64,000 nt of DNA, taken from the NCBI GenBank assembly GCA_013285505.1, contig CP053450.1, positions 3,084,796 to 3,148,795 of the forward strand, in the 5' to 3' direction. Made by a program: the position numbers and the translations under genes. Each line of letters begins with the position of its first letter. The first letter of the stretch is position 1. The notes beneath the pieces are model-generated. The model was not told where the DNA came from. It saw nothing but the letters and a program-made list of their open reading frames with translations, and ran no database searches. The DNA is from Planctomycetota bacterium. GTDB taxonomy: Bacteria > Planctomycetota > Phycisphaerae > Phycisphaerales > UBA1924. Below are positions 48,458 through 60,490 of the stretch, in pieces.

Positions 48458-49930
48458 ATGTACTCACACGATAACGGCACGGACGCCGAGAACCGACCTG
48501 CCCAACCGGCCGGGTCCAACGGCAGCCACACCATCCATCCGCAGGCCACCCGTCCGGACAACGCCCCGAGCGACGCAGACTTCGACGCGCTCGCCGGGAT
48601 GTTCCTTGCTCCGGCCGCGGCCAATACTGAGGCCAACCCCGCGGGCGGTTCCGCAGAAGGCGACACCTCGGACTCGACGCGCACTGCCGCGCGCGCCTGT
48701 GAGCGCGCTCATCCTCGGACACCTGCCGGTGATGGCCTCGGCCTGGCCCGCGCAGGCCGCCAGAGTGCGGGCCGAAGCGACCGGCCGCCCCGTGGTCATC
48801 GCCCGCCTCAGCCGCGGCGTGCTGACGCTGGAATCCTTCGGCGCGAGCGAACCGGCCCAACCCATCCGGAGCCAGGCCGAGGCGGCTCGCCTGGACGGCG
48901 ATGCACGCCGAGAGTGTTCTGGTCCGCGTGGACGAGGCCGACGAGGCCGAACTCGCGACGGCCGGGGGGGTCGATCAACTCGTCTTCCTGACCGGCGCCG
49001 ACGACGCGGCCGTCGTGGCCTGCTACCGCAAGCTCAAGAACATCGCCGACTTGGCCAGCGGCACGCGTCCGCTCCCCAAGTCACGCCTGACGGTGGTCGG
49101 CACCAACGCCTCACGGGGTCTGCTCACCCACGAACGCATCGCCCGCGCCGCGAGGGCGTTCCTCGACGCCGAACTGCTCGATCCGGTCATCGTGGACCGC
49201 GTCGCCCCGACCCGCGGCCGCCTGCTCTACCGAGACGCCACGACACTGACCATGCACACCCTTCTCGCGGCCCTGCACGGGTCGCCGGCCGCCCCAGTCA
49301 CCACACCGGCCGGCCCCGAGCCCGAGGTGCCGGTGCACGCGTCGCCCGAGCCCCTTGGGGAACCCCCCACCGGGACCGTCGCGGAGCCCGGTCTGGCCCC
49401 GGCTGAGCATCCCGAGCCCGTCGTCTCGTGCCCGGCGATCGATCCGGGTCTCCCGACCCTCTCGCTGCCGGCCGATCCGACGAGTGCACGGCCCGCGCGG
49501 CCGTCGCCTGCGACGCCTCCGACCCGCCCGGGCACCGACCGCCCCGGCGAGGTGCTCAGTTCCTTCGTGCCGGGGCTGCTTCCCTTGGAATCGACCTGCC
49601 CGGTCGCGCCGGAGGTCACGCTCGCCTACGACGCGGCGGGCGTTCTCCACCTGCTGGCTGCGTCACTCGCGCAGCGCCCCCGCGCTCTCGGCCGAGGCTC
49701 CGGTCCGGTCGCTGCTCCGGGCGTCTGCGTGGGCAAGGGAGCACGCGGCGCTCCTGAAGCGGGCCGAGCCGCGACTTGCCGCAGATGCCGCGGACCACTC
49801 CGAGATGCACTTGGTCACCGACCGCTCTCGCGAGGCCCTCGCGGTGCTCGACACGCCGATCCGTGTCCACCTCGCGGCACCGGTCTCGCAGAGCTCACAC
49901 GGGCTTGTGACCGTCGCGCTCGACCGCTGA
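48458..49930 (+). CDS. Unknown protein, companion of the ParA-like gene (about three frameshifts)
   Basis: The restored product is about 490 residues. It starts MYSHDNGTDAENRPAQPAGS with AAGGAG upstream at 48441. Sequence in several frames gives SALILGHLPVMASAWPAQAA, then VVIARLSRGVLTLESFG, then VDQLVFLTGADDAAVVACYR and SRLTVVGTNASRGLL. The end, AEAPVRSLLRASAWAREHAA then THSSHGLVTVALDR-like, is in yet another frame. The middle part recalls the strand-helix pattern of MinD/FlhG-type proteins, but there is no P-loop. Proline/Thr-rich linkers occur in the centre. Breaks lie near 48700, 48895 and 49665. Function unknown. Confidence 0.55.
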
Positions 49931-49955
49931 ACACCCCGACCGAACCCGATAGCCC

Positions 49956-49998
49956 AATGCGCGCACGCCCCCGACTCGGTCGGGGGCGTGCGCGCATT
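49956..49998. terminator. Strong bidirectional terminator-like hairpin
   Basis: A perfect 20-bp stem (49956-49975 with 49979-49998), with sequence AATGCGCGCACGCCCCCGAC in the left arm and a TCG loop. It lies between convergent genes, so it could serve both the plus-strand unknown gene and clpX. Confidence 0.75.
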
Positions 49999-50045
49999 TC
50001 ACGATGTTGTCATAGCGGGCGTCTGCCCCGCCTTCGATCACCGGC

Positions 50046-51363
<1,318 letters not shown>

Positions 51364-51464
51364 TCGTCCCTCACTGGGTCCGTATAAAGAAACACTCTCT
51401 CCCTCTGAGGGATCCTTCCAGTCTATCGGCCTGCGGGGGGCCGGGCTCTACACACGATCGACAC

Positions 51465-51872
51465 TCATTCCTCGGAGGAGTAATCATCCCCCGAACCGCT
51501 CCAGCGGGACGGCGGGAGCGGGTCTCCCGTCAGGTCGAAGCCGGGCCGCGCACGGCGGTCCTCCGCCCGCCCGGCTGATGTTTGTGTTTTTGTCGGACCG
51601 GCACCCCGCGGCGGTTCCGCCGCTGCGTTCCGCTTCTCGGTCGCTTTGGCCACCAACGCCGCCTGGGTCGTGCGGTACTCCTCCTCCGAGATCTCGCCCC
51701 GATCCCGCATCGCCCGCATGGTCTCCAGCACGCCGCCGTGATCGAGCTGGTTGGGCCCGTCCTTGCCGAAGAGCCGGCCGCGCAGCACGTAGAGCGCGAT
51801 CCCCGCCGCCGTGACCAGCACGATCATTACGCCGACGGTCAGGATGTAGGGCAGGAAATCCGTGCCGCTCAT
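51465..51872 (-). CDS. Small membrane protein with SHOCT-like motif
   Basis: The 135-residue product has one N-terminal transmembrane helix (ILTVGVMIVLVTAAGIALYV). A segment resembling the SHOCT motif follows (LETMRAMRDRGEISEEEYRT), then a Pro/Gly/Arg-rich tail. SHOCT motifs occur at the ends of many membrane proteins and probably mediate oligomerisation. It lies between clpX and an unknown gene on the same strand. Function unknown. Confidence 0.7.
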   Translation of the reverse strand: MSGTDFLPYILTVGVMIVLVTAAGIALYVLRGRLFGKDGPNQLDHGGVLETMRAMRDRGEISEEEYRTTQAALVAKATEKRNAAAEPPRGAGPTKTQTSAGRAEDRRARPGFDLTGDPLPPSRWSGSGDDYSSEE

Positions 51873-51886
51873 ACTTCGTCCACTTC

Positions 51887-52618
51887 CTACATGCCGGGCA
51901 CGATGCCGTCGCGGATCGGGTTGACCAGCACCGGCAGCACGCCCCTGTCCACCAGCTCCTCCCCGACCGCGGTCATGTCGCGGAACATCGGCGCGAGCTG
52001 CTTGAGCTCGTCGATCGGCCCGCGGCGGCGGAGCGTCAGGTAGACACTGATCGGTTCGCCCCGGCGATCGTTCCGGTTCTCGTCCGGGCGCGTGCGGACC
52101 TCAAAGAACGCCTCGGTCCCGTCCCCAAGCGTCAAGCCGACCAGAGGCTGGCAGTCGATCGGCGAACCGCTGCCCAGATCGAAGAGCCCCGCGATCGGCG
52201 ATCCGCCGAGCAGCGTCTCGGCCACGATCGCGTCGTGGTTGCCGCCGGCCGCGATGTCGAACCCGTAGAGGACCTCGACATAGTCAACGTCGAGCGGGCT
52301 GATGTCGAGGAAGTACGGCGAAACGTCGAGCACCATCTCGAGCAGGCGGTACGCCTCGGCCGAGGCCGACGGGTTGACGACACCGGCCCGGACGCTGCTG
52401 GCCCGGACCGCGAGCCACCGGTGCGGGGCGTCGCTGGTCGGAGACTCGAGCGCCAGCTCGTCGGTGTACTTGCGGAACTCGCTCATGCCGGGGTACTGCC
52501 GGCGGACGCGCTCAAACAGCGACAGCACCGTGTCGCGGCTCCGCGGCAGCTCAAGCTTGAGCCCCAGTTTGAGGTTCACGTAGTGGTCGGTGCAGAGCGC
52601 GCCGTAGCTCTCAGTCAT
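51887..52618 (-). CDS. Conserved-looking protein of unknown function
   Basis: The 243-residue product starts MTESYGALCTDHYVNLKLGL and shows mixed alpha/beta sequence without transmembrane segments. Distinctive pieces include FERVRRQYPGMSEFRKYTDE, LDISPLDVDYVEVLYGFDIA and ETLLGGSPIAGLFDLGSG. I do not recognise the family. It is a clean, full-length frame with codon use like its neighbours, directly downstream of the DUF418 gene and 14 bases upstream of the SHOCT-like gene. Confidence 0.7.
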   Translation of the reverse strand: MTESYGALCTDHYVNLKLGLKLELPRSRDTVLSLFERVRRQYPGMSEFRKYTDELALESPTSDAPHRWLAVRASSVRAGVVNPSASAEAYRLLEMVLDVSPYFLDISPLDVDYVEVLYGFDIAAGGNHDAIVAETLLGGSPIAGLFDLGSGSPIDCQPLVGLTLGDGTEAFFEVRTRPDENRNDRRGEPISVYLTLRRRGPIDELKQLAPMFRDMTAVGEELVDRGVLPVLVNPIRDGIVPGM

Positions 52619-52695
52619 CGATGTGCTCCTCCTTGATGCACGCGAGGAGTGTACCCGCAAGCCGCCCCGACCGGCGACCGCCGCGGGGCGATCGG

Positions 52696-54039
52696 TCAGG
52701 CACTCATAGTCGCCACCGCGGACCGCTCGGCCCTCCGCATCGGCTGGAGCTTCCAGTACGTCAGCGAACGCCACAACCACTCCGCCGGGCCGAACCGGAA
52801 CCGGGCGAGCCACGCAACACTCCACAGGATCTGCACAGCCCAGACGAACCAGACCACCGCCTGCTGGCCCAGGCGGTTGAACTCTCCGGCGAACCCGAGC
52901 CCGAAGCCGTAGAAGATCAGCGACGCGAGAATCGACTGCGTCAGATAGTTCGTAAACGCCATCTGCCCGACGCGGGCGAGGGCGTTGGTCACCGGCGTCA
53001 GCAGACCCGACTTGACGACGAACACGACGAGCCCGACGTGGCCCAGCATCACCGGCACCGCGCCCACGGCGTTGAAGCCCATGCCCAGACCCGCGAACTT
53101 GACGATGTTGAACCCGTGCGACTCGTTGAACAGAATGCCGGCGATGATGGTCGGGATTCCGATCAGATACCCAACCACTGCGAGCACCGCGTAGAACCTC
53201 GCGGAACGCTCGCCGGTGAGCACCCCCATCTTCGTGAGCGCCACGCCCAGGAGCATCATCGCGGTCACGCGCCAGAAGATGTAGAACGCAAACGCCATCG
53301 TTTGCATCATGATCGTCATCTCTGCGCGATGCCGGAAGTTCTCCATCCATCCGCCACGGAGCGTCGCGAGCTGCTCGGCGTATTGAGAGGCGGTCGGTGT
53401 CATGAACTGCTGCATCGCCAGACGTGCGTCGGCCAACTGCTCCGCGGTCATATTCGCCTGGGTCCGCATCTGGGCGGCCGACTCGGACTCACCAAAGAGC
53501 ATCCACGCCTGGAACCCCTGCCCCGCCAGCAGCAGCATGTGGATGCCGAAGAACGTTGCCGCGATCACGATCAGCCAGACAGGCGGCAGCCTCCGCAGCC
53601 ACCAGATGACCAGCAACCCGCACAGGGCGTAGGCCACAAGAATGTCGCCGTACCAGATCAGCCACGCGTGGATCATGCCGAAGACCAGCAGCCAGCCCAT
53701 GCGGCGGAGCCAGAGCCCCCGAAGCCTCGACACCTGCTCTCGACTCTCGGCCTTGCGGCTCCAGATGACCACGCCCGCCCCGAAGAGCATCGAGAACAGC
53801 CCCATCATCTTGAGGTCGAAGAGAATGTGAATGACCCAGTAGGTCACGCGGTCGATGCCCGTGTAGCTGCCGCTGGCCGTCGGGTTCGAGTACGCCGCCA
53901 TCGGCATCGCAAAGACCATCACGTTCATCGCGAAAATGCCCAGCAGCGCCACGCCCCGCAGCACGTCGATCGAGTCGAACCGCTGCGACTGGACCACGGG
54001 TGCCGCCATCGTGCCGCCGCCGTCTACTCCATCAGCCAT
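52696..54039 (-). CDS. DUF418-family membrane protein
   Basis: The 447-residue product has about eight to ten transmembrane helices and the DUF418/YeiB-like signature near the start (FDSIDVLRGVALLGIFAMNV). Helix examples are WLRRLPPVWLIVIAATFFGI, VLAVVGYLIGIPTIIAGILF and the C-terminal DUF418 segment MAFTNYLTQSILASLIFYGF. Members are acyltransferase-3-like membrane proteins of uncertain function. The ATG at 54039 overlaps the end of the HAD gene; an ATG at 54009 is possible. Confidence 0.85.
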   Translation of the reverse strand: MADGVDGGGTMAAPVVQSQRFDSIDVLRGVALLGIFAMNVMVFAMPMAAYSNPTASGSYTGIDRVTYWVIHILFDLKMMGLFSMLFGAGVVIWSRKAESREQVSRLRGLWLRRMGWLLVFGMIHAWLIWYGDILVAYALCGLLVIWWLRRLPPVWLIVIAATFFGIHMLLLAGQGFQAWMLFGESESAAQMRTQANMTAEQLADARLAMQQFMTPTASQYAEQLATLRGGWMENFRHRAEMTIMMQTMAFAFYIFWRVTAMMLLGVALTKMGVLTGERSARFYAVLAVVGYLIGIPTIIAGILFNESHGFNIVKFAGLGMGFNAVGAVPVMLGHVGLVVFVVKSGLLTPVTNALARVGQMAFTNYLTQSILASLIFYGFGLGFAGEFNRLGQQAVVWFVWAVQILWSVAWLARFRFGPAEWLWRSLTYWKLQPMRRAERSAVATMSA

Positions 54040-54732
54040 GCCAATACCCCTTGAGTGTCTGAGAGATCCTCGACCGTCCGGTCGGCGTGCGCGAGGTCGC
54101 CCGCCGAAAACTGCCCTGTCGCCACCGCCAGCACGCGGCACCCGTGCGCGCGCACACGCGATGTCGTCCGGCGTGTCGCCGATCACGACGGTCTCCGCAC
54201 CCGTCGCCGCGCGGCCCCACGACGCAATCACCCGCTCCAGGGCGACGCCCGGCAGATGCTCCCGCGCCGGCGGATCGTGCGGGGATTCGTCCCCCCACAC
54301 CCGGACTGCAAACCCTTCGGGATCGATCCCCGCGTGTTGCAGTTTGATGGATCCGGTTTCCGGGAAATTGCCGGTCAGCAGACCGAGCGTCAGCGGTGCC
54401 GAGCCGCGAGCCACCGAGCCGTTCATCCCGCCCAGCACGTCGAGCAGGGCCGTGACGCCGGGCAGGGTGTACGAGGTGTTGTCGGCCGCGAACATCGCCA
54501 CCAGGGCGTCCCTGTAGCCTCGTCGCATCGCCGCCCGGTGCTCTGGCGTCGGCTCGACGCCGTTGCGGGCCAGCAGGTCACCGATGATCAGCGGGTCGAG
54601 CCGCCCGGCGAAGGGAACGCCATCGGCGGTGAACGCCGAGCCGAACAGAGACCGTCCGGCCTCCGCCATTGCCACCATGCCCACGCCACCGGTCTTGATC
54701 AGCGTGGCGTCGATATCAAAGAGGATCAGCAA
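54024..54732 (-). CDS. HAD-family hydrolase (one frameshift)
   Basis: The roughly 236-residue haloacid-dehalogenase-type phosphatase has motif I LFDIDATLIKTGGVG (nucleophile Asp plus DxD), motif II LTLGLLTGNFPETG, and motif IV TVVIGDTPDDIACARA. The C-terminal GCRVLAVATGQFSAGDLAHA is in a different frame from the rest; the break is in GCGCGCGC near 54150-54165. The likely start is TTG at 54732, overlapping the end of the acylphosphatase gene; no ATG lies close. Substrate unknown. Confidence 0.8.
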
Positions 54733-55043
54733 TCGTCGCTCCTGCGGCCCCAGCGGGCCGGACGGGGTGAGGTCTCGCGGCGGATCTCGAATGCCCGCTC
54801 GGCCGGCACGATAGGGATCAGTTCGTAGTCTGCAGAGGCAACATACCCCGCCATCCGCGAACACAACGCCTCGAGGAACCGGCCGCACTCGGTCTGCTCA
54901 CCCTGCACCTCGCACCGCACGGTGCCGTCCGGCTCGTTCCTCACCCACCCGGTGACGGGAAAGCCCCGGGCGACCTCCCGCGTCGTGACGCGGAATCCGA
55001 CTCCCTGCACCCGGCCCGAGAACATGATCGCCCGCCGTTCCAT
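54726..55043 (-). CDS. acyP: Acylphosphatase
   Basis: This 105-residue enzyme hydrolyses acyl phosphates. The signature is FSGRVQGVGFRVTTREVARG (catalytic Arg near residue 20) followed by GWVRNEPDGTVRCEVQGE (catalytic Asn). The ATG at 55041-55043 (MERRAIMFSGRVQ) gives close to the normal length of about 90-100. The end overlaps the HAD gene start by a few bases. Confidence 0.9.
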   Translation of the reverse strand: MERRAIMFSGRVQGVGFRVTTREVARGFPVTGWVRNEPDGTVRCEVQGEQTECGRFLEALCSRMAGYVASADYELIPIVPAERAFEIRRETSPRPARWGRRSDDC

Positions 55044-55430
55044 GCGGCAGAGTCTCGCCGATCCGCACAACTCTCGCCACCCACCGCCCGAGAATCCGGC
55101 CCCCAGCACCCGTGCCGCGGGGCCCGGGGCTCTGCGAATCCCACTTTGTTGGCTTCACCGCGGCGCGGTGCTACCGTCTTGGTTGGATGGTCGCTCACCT
55201 CGCCGGATCGCGTGCCTCGATGCCCGCCCCGGACCACACGCCCGAGCGAACACCACAGCCCGGCCGCCCCCGCGCCCCGGACCTCCGCGTCCGCCGGCCG
55301 CACCTCCCCGCGTTTCCTGCAACCCCGGCCCGACTGGACCAAACCATTGAGACACGCCCACGACGCCCGACCGCGTCGCGTGGACGATTGGAACGACTCT
55401 GAACGCCACCCGAGGGGAAGCCAAGCGCGC

Positions 55431-57293
55431 ATGATGCCGAACGGCTCAAACATGTCCGATGTCGAGCGGGTCCGCGAAGCGGCGGACATCGTGCGCATCG
55501 TCGGCGAGCACGTCGCGCTCAAGGCCAAGGGCCGCGAGTACGTCGGCCTCTGCCCCTTCCACGAGGACCACAACCCCTCCATGGCGGTCGTGCCCGCCAA
55601 GCAGATCTTTCACTGCTTTGTCTGCGGCACCGGCGGCGACGTCTTCAGCTTCATCCAGAAGTACCACCGCATGGACTTCCGCGAGGCCCTCGAACACCTC
55701 GCCGAGCGGTGCAACATCGAGCTGACACCCCGGCACGCCCCGCAGGGCGGGCAGCCAAACCAGTCCGGCGGCTTCTCCCGCTCCACGCTCGCCGACGCCA
55801 ACGCCCAGGCCGCGTCGTTCTACAGAGCGGTCCTGCAGCACGAGACGCACGGCCGCGCCGCCCGAGAGCTCATCGACCGCCGCGGCATCAGCCCGGAGAT
55901 GGTCGAGAAGTTCACCATCGGCGCCGCGCCCGACCGCTGGGACGGCCTCTGCCAGAAGATCGACTCGATGGAGGCCGACCGCGAGCTGTTCATGCAGGCC
56001 GGGCTGCTCAAGCCCCGCGACGACGGCTCGCACTACGACGCGCTCCGCCACCGGCTCATCTTCCCCATCCGCGACCAGATCGGGCGTGTGATCGCTTTCG
56101 GCGGCCGGCGCATCAACGACGACGACGACCCCAAGTACCTCAACTCCCCCGAGACGCCGCTGTTCAACAAGTCGTCGTCGATCTTCGGGCTCTTCCAGGC
56201 CGCGCGCGCAATCCAGCACGAGCGCACCGCCATCATCACCGAGGGCTACACCGACGTCATCGCCTGCCACCAGGCGGGGATCGAGCACGCCGTCGCCACG
56301 CTCGGCACGGCGCTCACGCCCGGGCACGCATCGATCCTGCGCCGCATGTGCGACACGGTCGTGCTGCTCTTCGACGGCGACGACGCGGGTCAGCGCGCCG
56401 CCGACCGCGCGGTCGAGGTCTTCTTCGGCGACCCGATCGATGTCCGCATCGCCACGCTCAACCGCGTGACCGACGCCAAGGACCCCGACGAGCTGCTCAA
56501 ACGCGAGGGCGGTGTCGAGCTGTTCCACCGCGCCATCGCCGAGAGCGTGGACCTGCTCGACTTCCGCTTCACGCGCATGCGTGACCGCCTCGCCGGGGCG
56601 GGCTTGTCGGCGATGCAGAGGGCGACCGAAGAAGAGATCCAGACCCTCGGCCGGCTCGGCTTCCACAATGTCTCACCGATCCGCCGCAAGCTGGTGCTGC
56701 GTCGCCTGGCCGATCTGACCGGCCTCGACGAGCCGCTGATCGCCGACCAGCTGCGCAAGGCCAAGCCGCGGCCGAACGACCGAGCCCCCGCCGACGCCTC
56801 GCCTGACGAAGCAAGCCCGCTCCCGGCCGATCCCGGCCCGCGCCACCTCATCGAGGCGCTCGGGTGCGTGCTCAGCGACGGGTCGCTGTGGGCGGGGCTC
56901 GACCTCCGCTCGCGCGAGCTGCTGGGTCCCGAGTCGTTCGGCGGTGCTGTGCGAGAGGTCGCCGAGGCCACCGGCCGCGTCGCCCGCGCCGGGCGGAAGC
57001 CCGACCTCCGCGCGGTGCTCGACACGCTGGAGGACGACGCCACCAAGGAGGCGGCGGTCGATATCCAGACCCGCGCCGAGCGGGAGAGCGAGAGCCGCCT
57101 CGCGGCCTACCTGAACGACTGTCTCCGCCGGGCCCTCCAGGACCGCGCGATGCAGGACCGCACCCTCGACGCCGCCCGCGAGACCAAAGCCGACACCGAC
57201 GACCTGCAATCGCTGGTCGACTCGATCCGCACCACGACCAAGCAATTCGGGGACGACCGACGACGCATGCCCAGCCGACCCTCCCCCAGATAG
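55431..57293 (+). CDS. dnaG: DNA primase
   Basis: DnaG makes RNA primers at the replication fork. The roughly 620-residue product has an N-terminal zinc-binding domain (CPFHEDHNPSM near residue 40, HCFVCGTGGD near 61). The TOPRIM core follows with AIITEGYTDVIACHQAG (acidic Glu) and VVLLFDGDDAGQRAADRAV (DxD). The C-terminal helicase-binding part is divergent and ends QFGDDRRRMPSRPSPR. Start chosen at ATG 55431; MSDVERV at 55452 is equally close to family starts. It is upstream of rpoD on the same strand, a common macromolecular-synthesis arrangement without rpsU. Confidence 0.93.
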   Translation: MMPNGSNMSDVERVREAADIVRIVGEHVALKAKGREYVGLCPFHEDHNPSMAVVPAKQIFHCFVCGTGGDVFSFIQKYHRMDFREALEHLAERCNIELTPRHAPQGGQPNQSGGFSRSTLADANAQAASFYRAVLQHETHGRAARELIDRRGISPEMVEKFTIGAAPDRWDGLCQKIDSMEADRELFMQAGLLKPRDDGSHYDALRHRLIFPIRDQIGRVIAFGGRRINDDDDPKYLNSPETPLFNKSSSIFGLFQAARAIQHERTAIITEGYTDVIACHQAGIEHAVATLGTALTPGHASILRRMCDTVVLLFDGDDAGQRAADRAVEVFFGDPIDVRIATLNRVTDAKDPDELLKREGGVELFHRAIAESVDLLDFRFTRMRDRLAGAGLSAMQRATEEEIQTLGRLGFHNVSPIRRKLVLRRLADLTGLDEPLIADQLRKAKPRPNDRAPADASPDEASPLPADPGPRHLIEALGCVLSDGSLWAGLDLRSRELLGPESFGGAVREVAEATGRVARAGRKPDLRAVLDTLEDDATKEAAVDIQTRAERESESRLAAYLNDCLRRALQDRAMQDRTLDAARETKADTDDLQSLVDSIRTTTKQFGDDRRRMPSRPSPR

Positions 57294-57371
57294 ACCGCCA
57301 GTTTCCGTGCCCCCCGTTTGCCATAGACGGTTGACGGGCCTTACGTTCCGTGTCCGACCGCTGAAGAACAG

Positions 57372-59288
<1,917 letters not shown>

Positions 59289-59308
59289 ACGCTCCGACGA
59301 GAGACAAC

Positions 59309-59360
59309 CGAGATCGGCCCCTCCGCGATGTGGTTTCACCTCGCGGAGGGGCCGATCTCG
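59309..59360. terminator. Strong terminator hairpin after rpoD
   Basis: A perfect 20-bp stem (CGAGATCGGCCCCTCCGCGA and its complement) with a 12-base loop, 20 bases after the rpoD stop, followed by TTCTGATTCC. It is between convergent genes and may act for both. Confidence 0.8.
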
Positions 59361-59400
59361 TTCTGATTCCGATGGAATCGGCTCCCGCCGAAGATCGGCG

Positions 59401-60384
59401 TTACGGCTGGTTGTAGCGTCGCACCACGATCTCGGACATCCCGGACTGGTTGAGCGAGTACCCCTCAACGTGACCGTCGAGATAGCCCGCGTTCACAGAC
59501 CCGTTGTGCCGGTCGTAGCCGAACTGGGGGGAATCGGGGAAGTCGTTGGTGATGACCTTCCAGTAGTCGTAGAGCGTGCACACGCTCATGTCGTCCTCGT
59601 CCTTCCAGTTCATGTTGAACGAACGAGGGTTGAGGTCGATGACCGTGCCGAGGTTGTCTCCGTAGATCTGCCGGGGCTCGCCGTCGACGATCGCCATCGT
59701 CTCGTAGGGGATCTCCAGCCGGCGGGTGTTGCCCTCGAGACGATCGTTGTCCCCACCACCGCCGGACTGCCCGAACACGTACTCGCTGAAGTTGAACGAG
59801 TTCATCTCCGGCACGTGCCACTGGGAGGTAAACCAGCCGCCCGTGTTCCCGCCCGCGGTGAGCGAGGCGGTCGCGTACTCGCGGTTGCCCGCCTCGAACG
59901 TGTCGTCCGACGGGCAGGAGTAGAACTCCAGGAACGCCGAGTCCTCGTTGCTCTCGTTCAGCAGTGTGCCTGCCGCTCTCAGCATGCCGTCACGCGTCCG
60001 CTTGTCCCAGTCCAGACCGTTGTAGTCGGCTAGGGCCATGAAGAAGGGCATCGGGTACTCCTCCTTCAGCCGGTCGTTGTACCAATAGGTCAGGTTCCGG
60101 CGCCAGTGCGACGGGTGGTTGTCGCTCGACTTGGCGAACGAGTTGGGCCCGACCGCCCACATCTGCCCCGCGATCGGTGTCTGATCGCCGTGGTCGGCGC
60201 CGAACGTGATCGTTGTCTGCAGCGTGTGCCGCAGCTGCGAGAGGCACTTGGTGCCCTGCGCCGCCCCGCGTGCCTTGCCGAGCGCGGGGAGCAGGATCCC
60301 GATCAAGAGCGCGATGATCGCGATAACCACAAGCAACTCAATCAGCGTGAACGCGCGTCCGCGCATCAATGTGCACCGTTCCAT
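59401..60384 (-). CDS. Prepilin-type protein with N-terminal cleavage/methylation motif and H-X9-DG end
   Basis: The roughly 327-residue product begins [20 protein letters not shown]: the type IV prepilin motif with FTLIE and a hydrophobic helix ([17 protein letters not shown]). The body is beta-rich and the C-terminus has [18 protein letters not shown] (H-X9-DG), typical of planctomycete pseudopilins. GGAGG six bases upstream fixes the ATG at 60384; the ATG at 60366 would begin MRGRAF. It is probably an inner-membrane or secreted pseudopilin of unknown substrate. Confidence 0.88.
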   Translation of the reverse strand: MERCTLMRGRAFTLIELLVVIAIIALLIGILLPALGKARGAAQGTKCLSQLRHTLQTTITFGADHGDQTPIAGQMWAVGPNSFAKSSDNHPSHWRRNLTYWYNDRLKEEYPMPFFMALADYNGLDWDKRTRDGMLRAAGTLLNESNEDSAFLEFYSCPSDDTFEAGNREYATASLTAGGNTGGWFTSQWHVPEMNSFNFSEYVFGQSGGGGDNDRLEGNTRRLEIPYETMAIVDGEPRQIYGDNLGTVIDLNPRSFNMNWKDEDDMSVCTLYDYWKVITNDFPDSPQFGYDRHNGSVNAGYLDGHVEGYSLNQSGMSEIVVRRYNQP

Positions 60385-60444
60385 GGCGAACCTCCATCGG
60401 CAAAGCGTCGTTTCGCCCGCCGTTGCGGGCTTCCCAAACACAAG

Positions 60445-60474
60445 CCCCGCCCCGGTCTTTCGGCCGGGGCGGGG
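60445..60474 (-). terminator. Terminator-like hairpin after the dockerin propeller gene
   Basis: CCCCGCCCCGG (60445-60455) pairs with CCGGGGCGGGG (60464-60474). On the minus strand a moderately T-rich CTTGTGTTTG follows. It lies just after the stop of the gene at 60491. Confidence 0.65.
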
Positions 60475-60490
60475 TCGATCGGTCAGATTC

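Noticed and set aside
48458..49930. Calling the broken genes true pseudogenes
   Set aside because: Motifs on both sides of each break are intact, normally essential genes are included, and breaks cluster in homopolymer runs, all of which fit sequence error better.
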